Shown piece by piece: positions 41,076-49,191 of a stretch of DNA of 64,000 bases (position 1 is its first letter; every line of letters starts with the position of its first letter). Position numbers and translations under genes: made by a program. The DNA comes from Dyadobacter soli (lineage in GTDB: Bacteria > Bacteroidota > Bacteroidia > Cytophagales > Spirosomataceae). The stretch spans positions 1 to 64,000 of the forward strand of contig NZ_FNAN01000004.1 of assembly GCF_900101885.1 (NCBI RefSeq), read 5' to 3'. The notes under the pieces were generated by a model. That model ran no database searches. It had not been told where the DNA came from and saw nothing but the letters and a program-made list of their open reading frames with translations.

Positions 41076-42053
41076 TTATGCTGCCCCGTCGTTAACCCAA
41101 ACGAGTTCAGGGATGATGAAGCCAAAGCCCAACCACCAGTCGGTGAGCAGCTTCACTTCACGACCATCTTCCTGCACATTGAAAATGCCATTGGCGTTGT
41201 TGAAGCCTTTTTTCAGCATGATCGCATTCTCCTTCGGCGTGGTGAAGATCCGGTCGTTGACCGATCCGTTTGCCTTGAAGTTCATCGAAGGCAAGCCGGC
41301 CAGTGAAAGCTGGGTATCCATGATTTTCACGCTGCCGTCGGCGTTGGTCTGGAAGTCTGTGTCTTTGCCATACTTGGCGCGGTAACCACGTTTGTAGCGC
41401 AGAACCAGTGGTTCTGGCACGTAAGTGGTCATCGGGATGTTTTGGTAAAGGATCGGAATGCCGGCATGGTAATCTTCGAAGTATTCAACCAGTTCGACGT
41501 TGTCAGTCGGGATAGCTCCCAATGCGATCGGCGCGATGCGGGTTGCAGTAATGTGATCATTGATGATCTTCTGGATACCGTTCATTGCGGTACCAGCTGC
41601 GCCAGCAGTGCCTGGTGTTGGTGCAGCAAACACACCGCGGCCAGCTTCGTTAAGCTCGATGTCCTGTTGGATGCGTGGCACGATCAGCTTTTCCATCCAA
41701 TACTTAATGAATGGCCATTCGGTGCGCTTCACGTTCGTCGAAGAAAGGAAACCCAACCACGCTGATTTCAAATCGTCAGGATACTCCGAAAGATCTGCTT
41801 TCAGGTTGTACTGGCGAATCTCCACCGGCTTGAACTCAGCTGTCCCGGTCGGCGTAAACGCCTTCTGGAAGGGCTGCACGATACGCGAATGACGGGCTTC
41901 GGAAGCGCGCCAGATCTGGTTGTCGGTGATCACCGGAGTAAACACCTTTTCGGTCACAAAACCCTGATACAGCTGGCTATACAAGCTGTTCATGTTTTGG
42001 CCATGGTTCAGGTAGTAGGCGCCAAACGCGGCAACGATTTCTGAAACTAACAT
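41076..42053 (-). CDS. Major capsid protein
   Basis: A 325-residue protein right after the protease/scaffold gene. The sequence (SLYSQLYQGFVTEKVFTPVITDNQIWRASEARHSRI, PFQKAFTPTGTAEFKP, VPRIQQDIELNEAGRGVFA) matches the capsid of Bacteroidota siphoviruses as I know it. The fold is expected to be HK97-like. Encoded after the fusion protease, it would assemble on the scaffold. Confidence 0.78.
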   Translation of the reverse strand: MLVSEIVAAFGAYYLNHGQNMNSLYSQLYQGFVTEKVFTPVITDNQIWRASEARHSRIVQPFQKAFTPTGTAEFKPVEIRQYNLKADLSEYPDDLKSAWLGFLSSTNVKRTEWPFIKYWMEKLIVPRIQQDIELNEAGRGVFAAPTPGTAGAAGTAMNGIQKIINDHITATRIAPIALGAIPTDNVELVEYFEDYHAGIPILYQNIPMTTYVPEPLVLRYKRGYRAKYGKDTDFQTNADGSVKIMDTQLSLAGLPSMNFKANGSVNDRIFTTPKENAIMLKKGFNNANGIFNVQEDGREVKLLTDWWLGFGFIIPELVWVNDGAA

Positions 42054-42094
42054 TGGTTATTTAATTGAAGATGAAGTGTAATTTGAAACCGGTG

Positions 42095-42478
42095 TTAGAA
42101 GCCCATAGCAGCGGCCTCTTTTTCGGAAGGCAACTCAGCAAGTATTTCTTCGAGCGTCTTTTCCTGACTTGCGTCCGGAGCTGCGTCGGCTTCTTTTTTA
42201 TTTTTGGTACCCATTGCACCAGGCTGTTTCCCGTACTCGGTAACCTTCGCTTGCAGGCCAGTGTTTTCGGTTGTCAGCGTCGCAACACTTGCCTGGGCCG
42301 CGTCACGTTCAGTGGTCAGCGTAGTGATTTGAGCCAACGCGCTGTCGCGCTCGGTAGTCATTGCGGTGAGCTGAGCGGTCAGGCCTTCGACTGTCGGCTC
42401 TGCGTTTTCAGTTTCGTCAATCCCGCTAAGTGCAGCGATCAACGTGGCCACAAGGCCCGTTTTCTTGATTGTAGACAT
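42095..42478 (-). CDS. Predicted nested scaffold product
   Basis: In frame with the protease, an internal ATG (Met302) begins MSTIKKTGLVATLIAAL and leads into the coiled-coil scaffold. It would give a free 127-residue scaffold, as in the C/Nu3 pair of lambda. No Shine-Dalgarno site is seen, which is normal for these bacteria, so initiation cannot be judged from sequence. Confidence 0.4.
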   Translation of the reverse strand: MSTIKKTGLVATLIAALSGIDETENAEPTVEGLTAQLTAMTTERDSALAQITTLTTERDAAQASVATLTTENTGLQAKVTEYGKQPGAMGTKNKKEADAAPDASQEKTLEEILAELPSEKEAAAMGF

Positions 42479-43381
42479 TGTTATGGTGGATTTTTTGGAA
42501 GTAGATACCATGTCGGAGAGCACGGAAAAAGATTCACTGGCGGCAACCAGGTCATCGATCAACCCGTTTTCGATTGAGGCTTCAGGGAAAAACAGGCGAC
42601 CTTTGAGCGGATCCTGTCCTTTGCCTGTGAGCTTTTTGCCGCGGCCGGCGGTCACGTCGGCCAGAAATTGATTGTTGTAGGCGGAGAGCTGCTTCTGGGC
42701 CAGGTCGGTCTGCTTGCCGGCGCTCGCGATCAATTGCCGGAACTCTTCGTTTTTCTCGGATGAGTCGCTGGCGTAAATCGTGTAAAGCTTGATTCCCATG
42801 CTTTCATAGTAGCCATCCCAATCAGAATAGGTTTGGTAAGTCCCAATCGAGCCGATTTGATCTGTCGGCTGGGTCGCCACGATACGGCTGCTGGCCGCGA
42901 GTTGGTGATATGCAGCGCTGGCCATGTAGCCATCGACGGTCGTTAATACCGGTTTTGGGAAATCGCGGATCATCTCAAAAATTTCCCGCGAGCCATGAAC
43001 TTGTCCGCCCGGGCTGTCGACATTCACACGAACGCCGCCAACGCGGTCATCCGAAGCCATGATCGAAAGCTGGTTCCCGAAGATTTTCGACCCGCTGTAA
43101 TAGCCGTACTTGTAGATGGGCCCAATCAAATTAATTACACCGAGTGCCTGCCCCTTCCCTATCGTTTCGGCTTTTCCAGCGGCAGCGAACGCCCCTCCGT
43201 GATTAACTAGGATCTCGCTGGTCATTTTCGGCCAATGGCCTTCGAGGGATTCTCCGCTGTCCGCCCGCACCATCAGGTCGGCGTTTTGGAACAACCAGAG
43301 GGGATCGATATGCCACTGCCCAGAAAGGCAGCGGCCGATCATTGTGATTAAAGCATGAGAGGAAAGGTTTGCGTCCGCCAT
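42095..43381 (-). CDS. Head maturation protease (S49/SppA type) fused to a scaffold domain
   Basis: A 428-residue protein. The protease (about 75-285) contains VDSPGGQVHG and GYMASAAYHQL with the probable nucleophile Ser155, plus a Lys near residue 210. The C-terminal ~125 residues (from Met302) are heptad-rich (LTAQLTAMTTERDSALAQITTLTTERDAAQ), typical of capsid scaffolds. An in-frame ATG at 42478 could make the scaffold alone. It starts the capsid unit from promoter 43432-43467. Confidence 0.8.
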   Translation of the reverse strand: MADANLSSHALITMIGRCLSGQWHIDPLWLFQNADLMVRADSGESLEGHWPKMTSEILVNHGGAFAAAGKAETIGKGQALGVINLIGPIYKYGYYSGSKIFGNQLSIMASDDRVGGVRVNVDSPGGQVHGSREIFEMIRDFPKPVLTTVDGYMASAAYHQLAASSRIVATQPTDQIGSIGTYQTYSDWDGYYESMGIKLYTIYASDSSEKNEEFRQLIASAGKQTDLAQKQLSAYNNQFLADVTAGRGKKLTGKGQDPLKGRLFFPEASIENGLIDDLVAASESFSVLSDMVSTSKKSTITMSTIKKTGLVATLIAALSGIDETENAEPTVEGLTAQLTAMTTERDSALAQITTLTTERDAAQASVATLTTENTGLQAKVTEYGKQPGAMGTKNKKEADAAPDASQEKTLEEILAELPSEKEAAAMGF

Positions 43382-43431
43382 TAGTTAATAAGCTCGTCTC
43401 CGAAGCTCTGGGTCATGAAAAAGATCAGACG

Positions 43432-43467
43432 CAAACTTAAATGGCTGGTCGTCTTATGGATGGGACA
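43432..43467 (-). promoter_or_regulatory. Late promoter of the capsid unit
   Basis: On the minus strand TGTCCCAT (43467-43460), 20 bases, then a perfect TAAGTTTG (43439-43432). Transcription would begin about 43425, roughly 45 bases before the protease ATG. The best match of the late set. Confidence 0.78.
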
Positions 43468-43489
43468 ATGAATGTGCAGATTACATAAC

Positions 43490-43524
43490 AAAAAAGGCCA
43501 TCAGACAATTTGAAGGCCTTTTTT
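43490..43524. terminator. Bidirectional terminator before the capsid unit
   Basis: AAAAAAGGCC and GGCCTTTTTT form a 10-bp stem with a 15-nt loop and a T-run in both directions. It separates the first late unit (43572-44538) from the capsid promoter. Confidence 0.8.
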
Positions 43525-43571
43525 ATATGATTTACCCCCGCAGGTAGCCGGGCGATTATTTCAAGGATTTG

Positions 43572-44018
43572 CTATGTGGGTAGTGTTAACGGGCGCTTGG
43601 TGAAGCTGCCGGTAAAGTTAAGTCGGTGCCCTTGTGCACCAACGGGCTGGGAAAGTGTCATTTCTGTTGCTGACAGTGTAACAAATTCTTCGGGCGTACC
43701 CACAATGATGCGTTTCCCGCTATGCTGGGTAAGACGGAGCGCGAAGCGCATTTCACCCATCTGTGTCAGTTGGTCAGCGGTCGCCTGGCTGTCGCTTATG
43801 ATCAGACAGCTGACGCTTACCGGTGTGAGGCTGCCGTGTTCGCTTGATTGCGTAGGCACGGCCATTGAGATCGAGTCGCGGTGTGCGTGTATCTTATACC
43901 ACCTATTGATCGGCACCGGATAACCGTCCTGCCAGACGCTAATCTCATGCCTGGGAAGGAACTCTATCAAAAATACCCCCGTAGGTAAATCACAATATTC
44001 CGACTGGATATCGGTCAT
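43572..44018 (-). CDS. Hypothetical late protein
   Basis: A 148-residue protein from the ATG at 44018; a TTG at 44039 would overlap the upstream gene. It is strand-rich (GVFLIEFLPRHEISVWQDGYPVPINRWYKIHAHRD) with a C-terminal beta-rich part. No family is recognised. Confidence 0.5.
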   Translation of the reverse strand: MTDIQSEYCDLPTGVFLIEFLPRHEISVWQDGYPVPINRWYKIHAHRDSISMAVPTQSSEHGSLTPVSVSCLIISDSQATADQLTQMGEMRFALRLTQHSGKRIIVGTPEEFVTLSATEMTLSQPVGAQGHRLNFTGSFTKRPLTLPT

Positions 44019-44025
44019 CTTTTGG

Positions 44026-44538
44026 TCAAATTTTGGCAAAGAACATGCCTAGTGAAAGAAATTGGCTGTTACCTGGTGCGCGGTTACGCTCGCGGTGCCG
44101 CAGGTACATTTTGCGGATCCTGTCGTCCTCCAAGTCGCGGTCCCATATTTTATACCGGTCGCGAAAATTGTCGATGGTATTCTGGATGAAGTCGATTTCG
44201 CCGGCTGCTTTCCGGTGTTCGAATTCCATAATGATCTCCGCATACATTTGCGCCATGACCATGTTATGAAATTCTAAGACCCTGCGCCTCGGTAGCACGA
44301 CGCTGTCCTGATATCGGACCGGCACCAAAAAATGCCACTTCTCGGTAAACTGGCGGCTTTGAAGGTATTTCAAATCCGTTGCGCAATTGGTGAAAGTTTT
44401 TGCCGAGCTAGTCTTCTTGACCAGGGCATTGATGAGCCACATCCCGATGTAGTCATCCTTTCTTGCATTGTAATCGTTTGGTAACTGATTTTCCAGATAC
44501 TTCTTCACAGGGATAGAGACCGGGATGACATGTTTCAT
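44026..44538 (-). CDS. Hypothetical basic protein, first late gene
   Basis: A 170-residue protein from the ATG at 44538 (MKHVIPVSIPVKKYLENQL). The longer frame to 44604 is unlikely because the promoter's start site would fall near 44602. Rich in Arg/Tyr with DRDLEDDRIRKMYLRHRERNRA near the end. As the first gene of the first late unit, it is one candidate for the late activator, but no DNA-binding motif is recognised. Confidence 0.5.
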   Translation of the reverse strand: MKHVIPVSIPVKKYLENQLPNDYNARKDDYIGMWLINALVKKTSSAKTFTNCATDLKYLQSRQFTEKWHFLVPVRYQDSVVLPRRRVLEFHNMVMAQMYAEIIMEFEHRKAAGEIDFIQNTIDNFRDRYKIWDRDLEDDRIRKMYLRHRERNRAPGNSQFLSLGMFFAKI

Positions 44539-44608
44539 CCGTCGGCCTACCCGAACTTGCTCCAAGCACATAACTAATAACTGAAAGAGGTTATAATCGA
44601 ACACTAAC

Positions 44609-44644
44609 GAAAATTAAGTACGATCACATCAGAGGGATAGGACA
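44609..44644 (-). promoter_or_regulatory. Late promoter of the first late unit
   Basis: On the minus strand TGTCCTAT (44644-44637), 20 bases, then TAATTTTC (44616-44609), one base off TAnnTTTG. Transcription would begin around 44602. Confidence 0.65.
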
Positions 44645-44761
44645 TCCACAGAGGGTTGCAGATGTCCAACTGATACTCATTCTATCAACAAGAATGTGAC
44701 TAAAAATATCACTTTTTGTGTAGAAATAATTGACGAGTAAAAATTCCTTAGTTGTTAAAAG

Positions 44762-46045
44762 TTATGATGCCTTGAAAAGCGATTCGAAGGCCGCGAGGTT
44801 GAAGGGAATTACAATATCATGCTTTCTGAGCTCATGCAGAATCCTGGCTGGCATTACCCGTGAATAGTTGCGGAGTTGTCGCGGATTGGTATGGCCCATC
44901 ATGAACATAAGAAGCCGATCGGGCACCATAAATTCATTCTCCATCATGCTGCTAAACGTCTCGCGAAATGTGGAAGTGCTAAGCGAATACGGGGACTTTG
45001 CCACTTCACCTAACATCTTCAGAGCCTTGTTAAGATCGGATATATCTGGCCTAGGCAAATGACAAATCCCTCCATACTTGGCAATTACAGCGTGAGCTTC
45101 ATGCATGAGCGGAACAATGGAATAAATTTCAGATTTATCACGAGGCTTCTTAATGAAGGGCTCTCCGGACGGAAGCCGAAGTACATGGTCTTCCTCCAAG
45201 GTGATGTAGTCTGTGTATGACAAACCGGTGTGCATAAGGAACACTGCGACGTCCCGTTCTTTTTCAAGTGTGGTTAATTCGCAATTCGCAATGCGCTGCC
45301 TAGCTTCCGGAAGCAAGTATTGAGGCGGCTTTGTATCTTCATATTCTAATCCCAGCTCACCAATCGGGTTATATTGGAGATACTTCTTATTGACCCCATA
45401 ATTCAGGACTTTATTAATCAGGGTCAAATGTTTGTTGATGGTGTTGGTTCCCCATCGGCGCACTTGAGTTTTACTTTTCTTACAGGTAACACGCTGATCA
45501 ATCATCCATGCTTGCAGCATTTCAAAATCATGGTATTGAAATTCATGGATTTTCATCGAGTCGAGCCTATTGGCCGACAAAAATTCATGGATGTTGTTCC
45601 GCCTGGTTCTATACGTAAGCATTGTTGACCCTTTGCGCTTCTTTCCTAATACGGAACGGAGCTCATCGAGCACATCCAGGAAGTTAACTGTTTGAATAGC
45701 TGGGCGTGGGTTAAAGAATTGCGCTTTCACCCTGTCAGCTGATACCTCAATGTCCATGAGTTCCAGGTCGCGTGCGGCAGCTATAATGAATTGTTTGATT
45801 GCAATAAGCTTCTCGTTCAGTGTCTCGCTAAACGGATAGCTTTTGCTTACCGGCAGATCAGAGGTCGAAGGCTTAATACCAGTGCGGTTCCTGGATACCA
45901 TCCAGTATGCCGGCGGCACTTTTAACTTCGTGGAAAATGCTGTGGCTTTTGTCTGCTCGACATGAATTTCCGCGTAGATAGCACACTTTCGATCCTTGGC
46001 TGCTGATTGTCCCCCACGTAGAAAAAAATTTACGTAGACGTTCAT
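44762..46045 (-). CDS. Tyrosine-recombinase integrase
   Basis: A 427-residue protein next to the right attachment site. An N-terminal arm-binding domain and a SAM-like core-binding domain (about 120-225) precede the catalytic domain. Arg361, His385 (MGHTN) and the nucleophile Tyr394 (NYSRV) are present. However, the first catalytic Arg is Ser276 (HTGLSYTD), and the box-II His position before Arg361 is Ser358 (STSTFRETF). Loss of the first Arg is known in Bacteroidota integrases such as IntDOT; loss of the His as well is unusual. It would integrate the phage into tRNA-Glu. Confidence 0.88.
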   Translation of the reverse strand: MNVYVNFFLRGGQSAAKDRKCAIYAEIHVEQTKATAFSTKLKVPPAYWMVSRNRTGIKPSTSDLPVSKSYPFSETLNEKLIAIKQFIIAAARDLELMDIEVSADRVKAQFFNPRPAIQTVNFLDVLDELRSVLGKKRKGSTMLTYRTRRNNIHEFLSANRLDSMKIHEFQYHDFEMLQAWMIDQRVTCKKSKTQVRRWGTNTINKHLTLINKVLNYGVNKKYLQYNPIGELGLEYEDTKPPQYLLPEARQRIANCELTTLEKERDVAVFLMHTGLSYTDYITLEEDHVLRLPSGEPFIKKPRDKSEIYSIVPLMHEAHAVIAKYGGICHLPRPDISDLNKALKMLGEVAKSPYSLSTSTFRETFSSMMENEFMVPDRLLMFMMGHTNPRQLRNYSRVMPARILHELRKHDIVIPFNLAAFESLFKAS

Positions 46046-46077
46046 CCTTTTTTTAAAGCTATCATAAGCTACTTATT

Positions 46078-46147
46078 AACTGTGTGAGGTAAATATTTTC
46101 ACCGAATATTAATAATTAACTGTGAGTGTAGATTTGTAACTGTGAGT
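46078..46147. repeat. aactgtgagt arm-type motifs (P arm)
   Basis: Exact copies start at 46118 and 46138, and a variant aactgtgtga starts at 46078. They lie between the integrase gene and the right core, the expected place for integrase arm sites. Confidence 0.5.
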
Positions 46148-46178
46148 AAATCTGCGAGGGAGAAATCCTGGAAATGAA

Positions 46179-46202
46179 AAAGCCTGCTTTTCAGCAGGCT
46201 TT
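46179..46202 (-). terminator. tRNA-Glu terminator
   Basis: AAAGCCTGC / GCAGGCTTT with a loop of six and a T-run on the minus strand, 55 bases downstream of the tRNA 3' end. Duplicate of the hairpin at 410-433. Confidence 0.75.
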
Positions 46203-46240
46203 CCATTTGGCTTGTAATGAATTCGTGAAAGAGGTGTCCT

Positions 46241-46271
46241 TTTTTGCACGGTTTTGTGACCCATAGGGGAA
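46241..46271. other. attR core
   Basis: The 31 bases are identical to 463-493. They overlap the tRNA-Glu 3' end, so integration keeps the tRNA gene intact. Confidence 0.85.
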
Positions 46272-46328
46272 TCGAACCCCTGTTTCAACCGTGAAAGGGT
46301 CGTGTCCTAACCGCTAGACGAATGGGCC
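46257..46328 (-). tRNA. tRNA-Glu (anticodon TTC)
   Basis: A 72-nt cloverleaf on the minus strand, GGCCCATTCGTCTAGCGG at the 5' end and GGGGTTCGATTCCCC in the T arm. The anticodon loop is CTTTCAC with TTC. The acceptor GGCCCAT pairs with ATGGGTC. CCA is not encoded. This is the integration target. Confidence 0.95.
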
Positions 46329-46402
46329 GACTGGTCTCCTACTTCGTGCGTTTTTTCAACACTTTCTTTCACTTTTTCCGTTTGCGTTTCCGTAACGTGG
46401 TG

Positions 46403-46433
46403 CAAAGATGCAGGGTCGGATTTTAAAAAGCAA
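46403..46433 (-). promoter_or_regulatory. Putative tRNA-Glu promoter
   Basis: On the minus strand TTG (46433-46431), 20 bases, then CATCTTTG (46410-46403), close to TAnnTTTG. The remaining 46329-46548 region is AT-rich and holds no gene. Confidence 0.4.
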
Positions 46434-46543
46434 CCCCTGAGGAAAAATAAAAATAAAATAATTTTTAGTTAACTCATTATCAACAACATTTAACACAAAC
46501 TTTTTTTCTCACTCTCCGCCGCGATGGTATTCCGGTAACTTTT

Positions 46544-46551
46544 TAACTTTG
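46544..46551 (+). promoter_or_regulatory. Promoter -7 box of the peptidase gene
   Basis: TAACTTTG is a perfect TAnnTTTG 31 bases upstream of the ATG at 46582. A clear -33 element is not seen. Confidence 0.5.
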
Positions 46552-46581
46552 GGTTTACCTACTTACGCCGCTTCGCTTCCT

Positions 46582-49068
46582 ATGACCAGACTGATCCGCT
46601 TTCTCCTTTTTCTGCTTTCCATTCAACCTGCATTTGCACAAAATCAGACACCGGACCAGTTCCTGGGCTTTCCATTGGGTTCGAAGTTTGCGTACCACCA
46701 TCTGATCGTCGATTATTTCAAATCCATTCAATCGCAGAATGCGGACAGGATGAAGCTGGTGCGGTATGGCACCACCAACGAAGGGCGCCCGCTCATGCTG
46801 GCATTCGTGTCGTCCTCGGAAAACATCGCGAAGCTCGAAACGATCCGCACCAACCACCTGAAAAGTATCGGCCTGCTGCCGGGTAAGGCCGATGCCGAAG
46901 TACCACCGATCGTTTGGCTGAGTTACAATGTGCATGGCAATGAGGCTGTGTCGGCGAATACGAGTATGCAGGTGATTTACGAACTGCTCAACAAGGACAA
47001 TGCGCTCACGCAGGACTTCCTTAAAAATATGGTGATCCTCGTCGATCCGTGCATTAACCCCGACGGCTACGAGCGCTATACACAATGGTACAACCGCGTC
47101 CAGAATGTTTCACCAGATGTTACGCCATTTGCGATTGAACATGACGAACCCTGGCCCGGCGGGCGTTTCAACCACTATCTTTTCGACCTTAACCGCGACT
47201 GGGCCTGGCAAACGCAAAAGGAAACACAGGAGCGCGTAGCATTATACAACCAGTGGATGCCGCATTTCCATGCCGATTTCCACGAAATGGGCCCTTCGCG
47301 AAGCTACTACTTCCCGCCGGCCGCAAAGCCGTACAATAAGGACGTGACGGCCTGGCAAAGGCACTTCAATGAGCTGGTGGGCGAATACTGCCGTAAATAT
47401 TTTGACAAAAACAACTGGCCGTACTTCACCAGGAACGATTACGACCTCTTTTACCCCAGCTATGGTGATACCTGGCCTACGGCGAACGGCGCGATCGGCG
47501 TCACGTACGAGCAGGGCGGAGGCGGGCGCGCAGGCCTGGCGCTCGAACGCACGAACGAGCACGATACATTGACGCTCAACAGCCGCATTGCACACCATTA
47601 CGCCACAACGCTGGCTACATTGGAAACTGTCATGTCCCAAAGAGAGAAAGTGATTTCAGAGTTTATCAAGTTTCATCAGGACGCTGCCAATGCGCCAACG
47701 GGGAGTTTTAAAACTTATGTGGTCAAAACCGGAGACAGTGAAAATACCCGTTCGTTCAGTCAATGGCTCGACAGGCAAGGGTTCAGCTACGGCATTGCGG
47801 GTAAGTCGATTTCGACCAAGGGCACCGAGCTTACTAGCGCGACCGAACAGCCTGTCAAAATCGACAATAATGATTTGCTTATCAGCGCATTTCAGCCTAA
47901 ATCCAATCTGTTACGCATTCTTTTTGACCCTAAACCGGCCCTCGAAGATTCGGTAACTTACGATGTTACCAGTTGGGGGCTTGCATATATATTTGGTTTA
48001 AAAGCCTATGGTTTGAAGGAAAAGCTGACGCCTGCTACCAATGCAGCTATGCCGATTGAAAATACCGTACCCGCTGCATTACCTTACGCATACCTTTCCA
48101 AATGGTCGGATTCTGAGGACGCGGCATTTCTGGCTGAGCTTTTGAAAAATGGTGTGCTTGTCAAAACCTCCAACACACCGTTTGAAATGGATAAGAATAG
48201 CTACGCATCCGGCACCTTGATCATTACCCGGAAAGGGAATGAGCGAATCCCGTTCGATAAACTGGTCACGTCGCTTGCTAACAAGCATTCCGTAAAGCTG
48301 ACGCCCGTCAAAACCGGCTTCGTGAGCACGGGTCCTGATTTCGGGAATGATAATGTGGTAGCGCTCAAAGCACCGAAAGTGGTGGCATTGTCCGGCGACG
48401 GCATTTCCCCGACCGCATTTGGTGCGATCTGGCATTACTTCGAACAACAGATCAACTACCCCGTAACGATTGTCAATGCTGCGAAGCTGGCGAGTCTGCC
48501 CTGGAATGAGGTGGATGTGCTGATCCTCCCGGATGGCCGTTATGCCGATATTATTTCCGACAGGCAGGTAGAAGCCATTCAAAGCTGGGTAAAAAACGGT
48601 GGGAAACTGATTGCCATGGAGCACGCGACCGATGCTTTCGTGAGCAAACCGGGCTTTGGTTTAACCAAAAAATTCTCCGAAAAAAGAAAGGACGACGATA
48701 CCTTTAAAAAATACGGTGAACAGCAACGCGAGGACGCCAGCGACTCCTCACCAGGCAGCATGTTCCAGATCACGATGGATCGCACGCATCCGCTCGCATT
48801 CGGATGCGGGGAAGCCTATTTCACCATCGTACGTGACGCCTACGAGCGCGACTACCTCAAAGACGGCTGGAATGTGGGTTATCTCAAAGAAGACAATTAT
48901 AAAGCCGGGTTCGTAGGCACCAAAATGGCTGGCAGGCTCAAAAACACCCTCATCATCGGCGCACAGGAAATGGGCCGCGGTCAGGTCATCTACCTCATGG
49001 ACGACCCGGTATTCCGCGCGATGTTGGAGAAAGGCAAGATGCTGTTTGGGAACGCGGTGTTTAGGTAA
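46582..49068 (+). CDS. Secreted M14-family zinc carboxypeptidase
   Basis: An 828-residue protein from the ATG at 46582 with a cleavable signal peptide (LLFLLSIQPAFA-Q). The M14 fold shows HGNE with His118 and Glu121 as zinc ligands, then NRDW and a HFHADFHEMGP segment with the third His. The C-terminal ~200 residues look like a class I amidotransferase/ThuA-like domain (KVVALSGDGISPTAFGAIW). This architecture is common in Bacteroidota for peptide or cell-wall peptide processing in the periplasm. Substrate unknown. Confidence 0.85.
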   Translation: MTRLIRFLLFLLSIQPAFAQNQTPDQFLGFPLGSKFAYHHLIVDYFKSIQSQNADRMKLVRYGTTNEGRPLMLAFVSSSENIAKLETIRTNHLKSIGLLPGKADAEVPPIVWLSYNVHGNEAVSANTSMQVIYELLNKDNALTQDFLKNMVILVDPCINPDGYERYTQWYNRVQNVSPDVTPFAIEHDEPWPGGRFNHYLFDLNRDWAWQTQKETQERVALYNQWMPHFHADFHEMGPSRSYYFPPAAKPYNKDVTAWQRHFNELVGEYCRKYFDKNNWPYFTRNDYDLFYPSYGDTWPTANGAIGVTYEQGGGGRAGLALERTNEHDTLTLNSRIAHHYATTLATLETVMSQREKVISEFIKFHQDAANAPTGSFKTYVVKTGDSENTRSFSQWLDRQGFSYGIAGKSISTKGTELTSATEQPVKIDNNDLLISAFQPKSNLLRILFDPKPALEDSVTYDVTSWGLAYIFGLKAYGLKEKLTPATNAAMPIENTVPAALPYAYLSKWSDSEDAAFLAELLKNGVLVKTSNTPFEMDKNSYASGTLIITRKGNERIPFDKLVTSLANKHSVKLTPVKTGFVSTGPDFGNDNVVALKAPKVVALSGDGISPTAFGAIWHYFEQQINYPVTIVNAAKLASLPWNEVDVLILPDGRYADIISDRQVEAIQSWVKNGGKLIAMEHATDAFVSKPGFGLTKKFSEKRKDDDTFKKYGEQQREDASDSSPGSMFQITMDRTHPLAFGCGEAYFTIVRDAYERDYLKDGWNVGYLKEDNYKAGFVGTKMAGRLKNTLIIGAQEMGRGQVIYLMDDPVFRAMLEKGKMLFGNAVFR

Positions 49069-49070
49069 TT

Positions 49071-49190
49071 TTGAATGATTGAATGATGTCAAGTTTAGTC
49101 ATATGTAGTCATGTATCGCTTTACCTTCGTGATAATTCATGACTACTTCTGACTCAATGACAATTTATTCAATCATTCAATCATTCAATC
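49071..49190. repeat. Long imperfect palindrome between convergent genes
   Basis: The left arm (49071-49113) and the right arm (49138-49190) are reverse complements over nearly their whole length. GTAGTCATG/CATGACTAC lies at the tip and gaatgattgaatgat/atcattcaatcattc at the base. It separates the convergent peptidase and aroQ genes. It can act as a terminator in both directions, but it is far longer than a normal terminator and may be a repetitive extragenic palindrome. Confidence 0.75.
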
Positions 49191-49191
49191 A

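Larger units (their letters stand above)
463..46271. mobile_element. Complete tailed-phage prophage integrated in tRNA-Glu
   Basis: The element is bounded by a 31-bp direct repeat (463-493 and 46241-46271) that overlaps the 3' end of tRNA-Glu. It carries a tyrosine integrase next to the right end, a repressor next to the left end, early genes reading right and late genes reading left. Terminase, portal, protease, major capsid, tape-measure, fibre, lysin and holin-type genes are all open and full length, so it is likely functional. A long tape-measure protein and the absence of sheath or contractile baseplate genes point to a siphovirus. Confidence 0.93.
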
